This document shows positions 6,286 through 10,623 of a DNA stretch of 10,623 bases, in pieces. The notes below the pieces were generated by a model that saw only the letters and a program-made list of their open reading frames with translations, searched no databases and was not told the origin of the DNA. Made by a program: the position numbers and the translations under genes. Position 1 is the first letter of the stretch; each line of letters starts with the position of its first letter. Source of the DNA: Desulfotignum sp. (GTDB lineage Bacteria > Desulfobacterota > Desulfobacteria > Desulfobacterales > Desulfobacteraceae); the NCBI GenBank assembly GCA_011390235.1, contig JAABSS010000437.1, positions 1 through 10,623 on the forward strand, written 5' to 3'.

Positions 6286-7317
6286 TTACAGCCCTTCTAT
6301 TTGCCTCCCCAGCTGACCACAGCCGGCAGACACAGATCTGCCTTTGCTCCAGCGCCGTATGACAAAAATATTTTTTTCAACCAGTTTTTGTGAAAACCGG
6401 TTCATTTCTTCATCTGAGGGACTTTCATGGGCAAGACCGGGTACCGGGTTGCAGGGAATGAGATTCAGGCGCACCGGCAGGGGATGAATGAAATTTGCCA
6501 GCATGTCTGCATGGGCATCAGAATCATTCATCCCTTTTATAAGGATGTATTCAAGCAGAAAGGTACCTTTCCGGGGCAGAGGAAAGGCTGCCAGGGTTTG
6601 TTTAAGTTTTTCCAGGGGCCAGGCATTGTTCAGAGGCATCAGCTTTGACCGGGTCAGGTTGTCAGGGGCATTGATCGACACGGCCAGCCGGATGCCCGGC
6701 AGGTTCATGGCAGCCAATTTTCGGATACCCGGCACCACACCGGCCGTGGAAATGGTCATGTGGCGCAGGGCAATGTCAAACCCTTTCTGCTCATTCATGA
6801 TCTGCACGGCAGCCATGACAGATTCAAAATTGTCAAAAGGCTCTCCCATGCCCATGAATACGATATTTTTGATCTGCTTTTTCAATATGTGCCTGGTATT
6901 GTACAACTGGCCGGTGATTTCACATACTGTAAGGTTACGTTTCAATCCCATGCCCCCTGTTTCACAAAAAGCGCATCCCATACGGCACCCCACCTGGCTG
7001 GAAACACACAGGGTGTTGTACCGGTTCATGGGAACGATGACCGATTCTATGTCCAGGCCGTCGGACAGGCGGGTAATGAATTTGGTGAGATCCTTGTCCT
7101 GGAAAACCTTTGTTATACTGCCTGGTTCCAGGCAGATGTTTTTGCGCAGGGCCCTGGCCAGGTTGAAGGAAGCGGCAAATTCAGGTGCTGAAAAAAACTC
7201 CGGATTTGCATTTTTAAAAATTTCCCGGTACAGGGCCCGGGCATGAAACCGGCCTTTGCCATAATTTGCTTCAAGAAGGTGGGTCAGTTGATCAAGGGAT
7301 AACGCTAAAATGTTCAT
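6286..7317 (-). CDS. rlmN: Dual-specificity 23S rRNA/tRNA adenine C2-methyltransferase RlmN (radical SAM)
   Basis: This 343-residue radical SAM methylase modifies C2 of A2503 in 23S rRNA and, in characterised relatives, A37 of some tRNAs. The N-terminal accessory domain (1-95) is followed by TLCVSSQVGC and the 4Fe-4S motif C111-x3-C115-x2-C118, then GLKRNLTVCEI and GMGEP (156-160, SAM binding). Further on are STAGVVPGI, the LAVSINAP strand, NLIPCNPVPG, and the C-terminal methyl-carrying cysteine region SAGCGQL (C333). C118, after the third iron ligand motif, and C333 fit the RlmN mechanism. The loop after the cluster reads C-E-T-G instead of the C-A-T-G or C-S-T-A of well-studied members, marking a distinct subgroup. 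Cfr is less likely given the chromosomal housekeeping setting. The gene starts at an ATG at 7317 and lies 76 bases after the chemotaxis gene, possibly co-transcribed with it. Confidence 0.9.
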   Translation of the reverse strand: MNILALSLDQLTHLLEANYGKGRFHARALYREIFKNANPEFFSAPEFAASFNLARALRKNICLEPGSITKVFQDKDLTKFITRLSDGLDIESVIVPMNRYNTLCVSSQVGCRMGCAFCETGGMGLKRNLTVCEITGQLYNTRHILKKQIKNIVFMGMGEPFDNFESVMAAVQIMNEQKGFDIALRHMTISTAGVVPGIRKLAAMNLPGIRLAVSINAPDNLTRSKLMPLNNAWPLEKLKQTLAAFPLPRKGTFLLEYILIKGMNDSDAHADMLANFIHPLPVRLNLIPCNPVPGLAHESPSDEEMNRFSQKLVEKNIFVIRRWSKGRSVSAGCGQLGRQIEGL

Positions 7318-7393
7318 TCCATTTTATGTTCCATTATGGGGATATCCAGAGGCATTCCATATACAAGCCCTTTTTGTCCTTCTTGTTTGTCAG

Positions 7394-9103
7394 CTATATC
7401 TTGAAGCGGCGGACTGACTGTCCCAGGCTGGAGGCAAATTCCGTGATCCGGGTCACGTTTTCGGTCACCTTTCGGCTGGTATCTGTGACAGTGCCGGCAT
7501 GGTTGTCAACACTGAGGATGTCTTCAGTTATCCGGGATGATGCCCGGGATATGTCTGCAATATGTTCATGGTTGTCATGTACCCCCTGGGCAGCCATGGA
7601 GATGTTTTCAGCAATCTCTTTGGCTGTGCTGGACTGCTCTTCAATGGCACCGGCAATAGAGGAGACAATCGTGTTTACATCATTGATTACCTTTGAAATC
7701 TGCTGAATCTCCGTTACGGTCCCCTTGGAAGAATCCTGGATACGCGCAATTTTTTTCGAGATATCTTTGGCAGCATCTGCTGTCTGCCGGGCCAGTCCTT
7801 TGATTTCATTGGCTACAACGGCAAAGCCTTTACCGGCTTCTCCTGCCCGGGCCGCTTCAATGGTGGCATTCAATGCCAGCAGGTTGGTCTGGTCTGATAT
7901 GTCGGTGATGGTCTGGGTGACCTGCCCGATTTCAGCTGCATCTTTGCCCAGCTCATCCACCCGGCTGGAAGCGCTGCTGGCTGTTGAAACCGCTGTCTCT
8001 GAAATCTCCCGGGCCTCACTGGTATTTTTTGCAATTTCCGCCACAGTGCTATTCATCTGTTCCATGGCAGCGGATACCGTATCCAGGTTATCTGAAAAAG
8101 CCTGGGAACTTTGGGTGACAGACGCCACCCGTTCCTGCATTGCCTGGGCCGCACCACTGACAGCACCTGATTTATCGGTCATTTGTTCAGCGCGGGTCTT
8201 CAGAGTGTCTGAAATTTCGGATAAATCCCCTGCTGTCTGATCCAGGGTGGCCACCCCCTGGGCAATGTTTTTAAAAACCGATGCCAGTTTCTGTACCATC
8301 TGGTTCATGGCATTCACCATGGAACCGATTTCATCTTTCTGGGTAACCTCCAGGGTTTTGGAAAAATCTCCCCGGGCAACATCTCCGGTGAAGGCTGCCG
8401 CTTTTTTAACCGGGTTGGCAATCCGGCCCGACACGACAAATCCCAGCAAAACGGCTGCCGCGATTCCCACCAGTGTGACTGCCGTCAGAATGGCAACCGC
8501 CTGCTGCTTTTCATTTATCAGATCTGCTTCAGCCTGAAGGATAAGCCCCTGGGATAAGGCAACGGCCTGGTCCAGCTGCCGGGTCAGATCATTGGCCAGG
8601 GCAATGGTTTTTTCATCTATGGTATCCAGAAGCGCGTAATCATAAGGTTCTGCAGATAACTGCAGATGCATCTGGTCATAGGCCACCTTGAAACTGGGAA
8701 GAAAAACTGATGTATGAAATTGTTTTACGTCCTGGATGATTTGCCGCAGTTCCGGATCCTGGGTGGAAAAAATATGTTTATCACCAATGTCACCACCCTC
8801 CAGGATTGACTTTTGGTACTGGTTAAAGCGGGCCGCGTTTTCCAGATGCACCTGCCAGGCAGCATCAAGCTGGTCCGTGTCCAAAGCAGCCATGAGGGTC
8901 ATGATAGCCACAATATCCTGACTCACCGCCAGTTTCATGTTAATGGCCGATTCCGTCAGAGGGGCTGTTTCAATGACCTGTCTGAAGCTGGCCTCCAGAT
9001 TTTTCATACCATTATAACTCACCAGACTGACAATAGCCGTAATGGCGGCAATTGCCAGAAATCCCGCCATCTGTTTGGTGCGGATCGAATGCAACGGGTT
9101 CAT
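7394..9103 (-). CDS. Methyl-accepting chemotaxis protein (transmembrane receptor)
   Basis: This 569-residue receptor feeds CheA/CheW signalling. The layout is TM1 (about 12-30), a periplasmic ligand-binding region of about 170 residues (31-200) predicted to be a four-helix bundle, TM2 (about 201-224), HAMP (225-275, with [18 protein letters not shown]), and a long cytoplasmic helical hairpin. The hairpin tip is the highly conserved [19 protein letters not shown] (404-422) followed by [18 protein letters not shown]. The ligand is unknown. The C-terminus is QSVRRFKI, without the NWETF-like CheR-docking tail of high-abundance enterobacterial receptors. An excellent AAGGAG ribosome-binding site sits six bases before the ATG. 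No che or flagellar genes are in the window, so this is an orphan receptor locus. I found no convincing sigma-28 or sigma-54 promoter upstream. Confidence 0.96.
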   Translation of the reverse strand: MNPLHSIRTKQMAGFLAIAAITAIVSLVSYNGMKNLEASFRQVIETAPLTESAINMKLAVSQDIVAIMTLMAALDTDQLDAAWQVHLENAARFNQYQKSILEGGDIGDKHIFSTQDPELRQIIQDVKQFHTSVFLPSFKVAYDQMHLQLSAEPYDYALLDTIDEKTIALANDLTRQLDQAVALSQGLILQAEADLINEKQQAVAILTAVTLVGIAAAVLLGFVVSGRIANPVKKAAAFTGDVARGDFSKTLEVTQKDEIGSMVNAMNQMVQKLASVFKNIAQGVATLDQTAGDLSEISDTLKTRAEQMTDKSGAVSGAAQAMQERVASVTQSSQAFSDNLDTVSAAMEQMNSTVAEIAKNTSEAREISETAVSTASSASSRVDELGKDAAEIGQVTQTITDISDQTNLLALNATIEAARAGEAGKGFAVVANEIKGLARQTADAAKDISKKIARIQDSSKGTVTEIQQISKVINDVNTIVSSIAGAIEEQSSTAKEIAENISMAAQGVHDNHEHIADISRASSRITEDILSVDNHAGTVTDTSRKVTENVTRITEFASSLGQSVRRFKI

Positions 9104-9141
9104 ATCTGCTCCTTACTGCTTGCGGCGTTAAAAGCAATGCA

Positions 9142-9356
9142 TCAATTACAACAGGTCAAACCACAAACACCTGGAAAAGTCAAGCCAGGGGGCACCTGAT
9201 CCGTCAGCCGCAGGTTGTCCCTGATTCTGCCGATAGCTTTGCCCACCACTTTTGCCCGCCGCCGGCCAGAGCCAGGGCAAAGGCCCGGCCGATGCCGACA
9301 CCGGTTACGATGGCGGTGCAGCCCTCAAATCCGATAGTTTTACTTCCCTTGAACAC
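9142..9356 (-). pseudogene. Decayed N-terminal remnant of a short-chain dehydrogenase/reductase (SDR)
   Basis: Immediately downstream of the crotonase gene, on the same strand, a GTG at 9356 opens a 50-codon frame ending at 9204. It reads GCTAIVTGVGIGRAFALALA, the Rossmann beta-alpha start of an SDR, but the nucleotide-binding TGxxxGIG is shortened to TGxGIG. Around 9250-9262 the similarity appears to shift frame: the other frame reads AKVVGKAIGRIRDN, as in the usual LA-x2-GAKVV of SDRs, and ends at 9142. No catalytic Ser/Tyr-x3-Lys part remains; the chemotaxis receptor gene follows. This is best read as a truncated, frameshifted relic of a beta-oxidation-type operon partner of the crotonase gene. 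Similarity is judged by eye over a short stretch. Confidence 0.6.
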
Positions 9357-9371
9357 CTGTTTTCAATTATT

Positions 9372-10094
9372 TCAATCCGCCACAAAAAGATTGAGCGCAT
9401 CGATGTACACCGGATCCTGTTCCTCCATGACCCGGACCAGATCTTTGTGCATGCGCTGCTTCAATTCCCGGAAAATCCCCGGTTTTTTATCAAATGCTGC
9501 TGCAAAGGCCAGGGCTTCTGTCATCAGGATTTCCTGGTTGTCGCAGGCCTTGATAATGACGCTGTGTGCTTCAAGGTCATCAGCGGTCATGCGCTGGCCT
9601 GACAGGATCATCCGGTTGAACAGGTGTTCGGGCAATGCCTTGCGCACAAAGGCGATCATGCCGGGCAGAAACGGAATGCCCACATCCACTTCGGGAAAGC
9701 AGAAAAATCCTCTGTCCTTTTTCATTAACCGGAAATCACAGGCACAGGAAAGGATGGCCCCGTTGCCGAATGCGTGGCCGTTGATAGCGGCAATCACCGG
9801 CACGGGAAACAGCAGCAGGCGTTTGAAAATCCGGTTCATGCCATACATAAAGGTCATCACTGTGTCATTGTCCTGATCCTGGATCTTTTTGCCGATCCAT
9901 TCCACATCAATGCCCTGGGAAAAATTCTTTTCATCCGTGGCGGTCAGGACCAAGGCCCGGATATCTGTATCTTCCTGGACCTGGTCCAAGCACTGATTAA
10001 AGTCCTGGGAAAATACCTGGTTCATCCGGTTGGGGCCGTTGCACATCTCCACAACTGCAATCTTGTTTTCTTTTTTCCATGTCACTACCGGCAT
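9372..10094 (-). CDS. Crotonase-superfamily enzyme, enoyl-CoA isomerase-like
   Basis: This 240-residue protein of the enoyl-CoA hydratase/isomerase fold acts on acyl-CoA thioesters. The oxyanion-hole elements are FSQGID (58-63) and NGHAFGNG (105-112). The acid/base Glu corresponding to Glu164 of rat hydratase is E135 in FPEVDVGIPF. The second hydratase Glu (rat Glu144, in GGG-C-E-L) is replaced by Ile (GNGAIL). One Glu instead of two, together with the EVDVGIPF stretch, points to delta3-delta2 enoyl-CoA isomerase or another crotonase reaction rather than hydration. The start is set at 10094 because GAGGAG lies nine bases upstream (10104-10109) and the protein then begins MPVVTWKKENKIAVVEM; an in-frame ATG at 10127 would add 11 residues. 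The downstream dehydrogenase is only a remnant, so the enzyme is now an orphan. Confidence 0.88.
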   Translation of the reverse strand: MPVVTWKKENKIAVVEMCNGPNRMNQVFSQDFNQCLDQVQEDTDIRALVLTATDEKNFSQGIDVEWIGKKIQDQDNDTVMTFMYGMNRIFKRLLLFPVPVIAAINGHAFGNGAILSCACDFRLMKKDRGFFCFPEVDVGIPFLPGMIAFVRKALPEHLFNRMILSGQRMTADDLEAHSVIIKACDNQEILMTEALAFAAAFDKKPGIFRELKQRMHKDLVRVMEEQDPVYIDALNLFVAD

Positions 10095-10133
10095 ATGTTC
10101 ACACTCCTCATGTGGTTGGGTTTGCATTTACAG

Positions 10134-10149
10134 CCCGCCAAAAGGCGGT
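10134..10149 (-). other. Short GC-rich hairpin in the crotonase leader
   Basis: CCGCC (10135-10139), AAAA, GGCGG (10144-10148) form a perfect 5-bp stem with a 4-base loop, placed 40 bases upstream of the chosen crotonase start. In the minus-strand transcript it would be close to the predicted 5' end and could stabilise the message. On the plus strand it is followed by only three T residues and no gene precedes it, so a terminator is unlikely. Confidence 0.4.
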
Positions 10150-10158
10150 TTATCAGTC

Positions 10159-10187
10159 TATTTATCTGGAATGGAATCTTACATCAA
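10159..10187 (-). promoter_or_regulatory. Candidate promoter for the crotonase gene
   Basis: On the minus strand TTGATG (10187-10182) and TAAATA (10164-10159) are separated by 17 bases, a modest sigma-70-like match that would start transcription near 10152, just before the leader hairpin. Confidence 0.3.
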
Positions 10188-10331
10188 GCTTTTTCATTGA
10201 TCTGTGCCGCGGGGGGGTACTGTAAACAACGGACCCGGGCCGGTCACACGGCACCATCAGGGGGCGGGGTATCAAGCAGCTGAACAGGACATGGTTCCAT
10301 GCGATGGCCCCGGGGAGAGACCAATTTACAC
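10165..10331. other. Non-coding stretch between divergent crotonase and PLP-enzyme genes
   Basis: This is the middle of the roughly 310-base divergent intergenic region. It holds a run of seven G (10211-10217), a distant 6-bp complementarity GTGCCG (10204-10209) / CGGCAC (10249-10254), and GC-rich segments. I see no S-adenosylmethionine, cobalamin or TPP riboswitch core, no tRNA and no credible ORF. The open frames through it have no protein-like character. Confidence 0.5.
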
Positions 10332-10360
10332 TTGACAAAAATATACCACAAGGTGATATT
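10332..10360 (+). promoter_or_regulatory. Sigma-70-like promoter for the Cys/Met PLP-enzyme gene
   Basis: A perfect TTGACA (10332-10337) is followed after 17 bases by GATATT (10355-10360, four of six matches). Transcription would begin near 10367, giving a leader of about 37 bases with GAGGA (10391-10395) as ribosome-binding site. A 7-bp inverted repeat, ACCACAA (10345-10351) / TTGTGGT (10384-10390), brackets the -10 and start site and could be an operator. Confidence 0.6.
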
Positions 10361-10403
10361 AAAGTTTTTTCAACCCTGATATATTGTGGTGAGGAACTGA
10401 CTG

Positions 10404-10623
10404 ATGGACAAAACGCTTCACTTTGAAACAAGGGCCATTCATGAAGGGATCAAAGACCATGACTGGGAAGGGGCCACCCTACCCCCCATCTTCCAGTCTG
10501 CCGCCCATTTTCATGAGACTGCATACAACTTGAGCCAGACTTTTGCCGGTCAGCAGCCCGATCATATCTATATGCGACTGACCAATCCCACCAACCGGTT
10601 CTTAGAGGAAAAACTGGCCTCCC
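10404..10623 (+). CDS. Cys/Met metabolism PLP-dependent enzyme, O-acetylhomoserine sulfhydrylase / cystathionine gamma-synthase type (3' end cut by window)
   Basis: Only the first 73 residues are present. The N-terminus has F-E-T-R-A-I-H-E-G and ATLPPIFQSAAH, typical of this family, and Y56-M-R58 with NPTNRFLEEKLA, where the Tyr and Arg bind the phosphate of pyridoxal phosphate from the neighbouring subunit. The active-site lysine lies beyond the window. Such enzymes make homocysteine from an O-acylhomoserine and sulfide, or cystathionine, or cleave sulfur amino acids; the N-terminus alone does not separate MetY, MetZ, MetB and gamma-lyase. In a sulfide-producing anaerobe, direct sulfhydrylation is plausible (inference). 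The ATG at 10404 has a GAGGA eight bases upstream and its own promoter. Confidence 0.88.
   Translation, partial: MDKTLHFETRAIHEGIKDHDWEGATLPPIFQSAAHFHETAYNLSQTFAGQQPDHIYMRLTNPTNRFLEEKLAS

Noticed and set aside
6275..6315. Intrinsic terminator after rlmN (seven T residues just after the stop)
   Set aside because: The only stem I could pair is five base pairs including a wobble, with a 17-base loop partly inside the coding region; too weak to call.
6488..7246. Plus-strand open frame of 252 codons opposite rlmN
   Set aside because: Antisense shadow of a clear rlmN reading frame; no protein-like motifs.
7318..7393. Eight-codon ORF between the chemotaxis gene and rlmN
   Set aside because: Only a poor ribosome-binding site and no supporting context; short frames of this size occur by chance.
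9052..9876. Long plus-strand open frame opposite the chemotaxis and crotonase genes
   Set aside because: It runs antisense to two well-supported genes and has low-complexity, Arg/Ser/Cys-rich content with no family resemblance.
10095..10127. Eleven-residue longer crotonase start at 10127
   Set aside because: Only weak ribosome-binding sequence upstream, whereas ATG at 10094 has GAGGAG at good spacing and the usual family N-terminus.
10188..10331. Possible riboswitch upstream of the methionine-type PLP-enzyme gene
   Set aside because: It lies upstream of the best promoter and lacks the conserved cores of SAM, SAH, cobalamin or TPP riboswitches that I could recognise.
10162..10431. Minus-strand 89-codon open frame across the divergent intergenic region
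   Set aside because: It covers the promoter and start of the PLP-enzyme gene, has no ribosome-binding site and no recognisable sequence features.

Overview
The window looks like part of a chromosome from an anaerobic, probably sulfate-reducing bacterium of the Desulfobacterota (Desulfobacteraceae-like). This is inferred from protein style only: a YcaO protein fused to TPRs, a MOSC protein of the type common in anaerobes, an RlmN with a C-E-T-G radical-SAM loop, and a soluble GGDEF protein. Genes are moderately GC-rich except for an AT-richer sigma-factor gene. No tRNA, rRNA, CRISPR array, insertion sequence or phage gene was seen.

Left part, plus strand (1-5097). The window opens inside mutY (adenine glycosylase with a complete Nudix domain). 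mutY overlaps by ATGA with a cation diffusion facilitator gene. After a palindrome-rich gap comes a two-gene unit: an ECF sigma factor and a small soluble zinc-type (H-x3-C-x2-C) anti-sigma factor. Next is a MOSC-domain gene with its own clear sigma-70-like promoter, then a 575-residue protein joining a YcaO ATP-dependent amide-activating domain to four TPRs.

Middle and right, minus strand (5161-10094). Convergent to the YcaO gene are, read right to left, a crotonase-fold gene (isomerase-like active site), a decayed remnant of a short-chain dehydrogenase, a methyl-accepting chemotaxis protein, rlmN, and a diguanylate cyclase with GGEEF and an intact RxxD inhibitory site. A divergent intergenic region of about 310 bases then leads to the 5' end of a plus-strand gene for a Cys/Met-metabolism PLP enzyme (homocysteine or cystathionine synthesis type), cut by the window edge.

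How they may work together. The ECF sigma and anti-sigma genes form a self-contained sensor, possibly redox- or zinc-responsive. MOSC next to YcaO suggests a sulfur-transfer or thioamide-forming modification pathway, which is inference. The MCP and diguanylate cyclase are signalling genes with no visible partner here. The sites most worth a second look are the nested inverted repeats in front of the sigma gene, where the only strong Shine-Dalgarno sequence sits in a hairpin loop and serves a three-codon ORF overlapping the sigma start, and the MOSC/YcaO-TPR pair.
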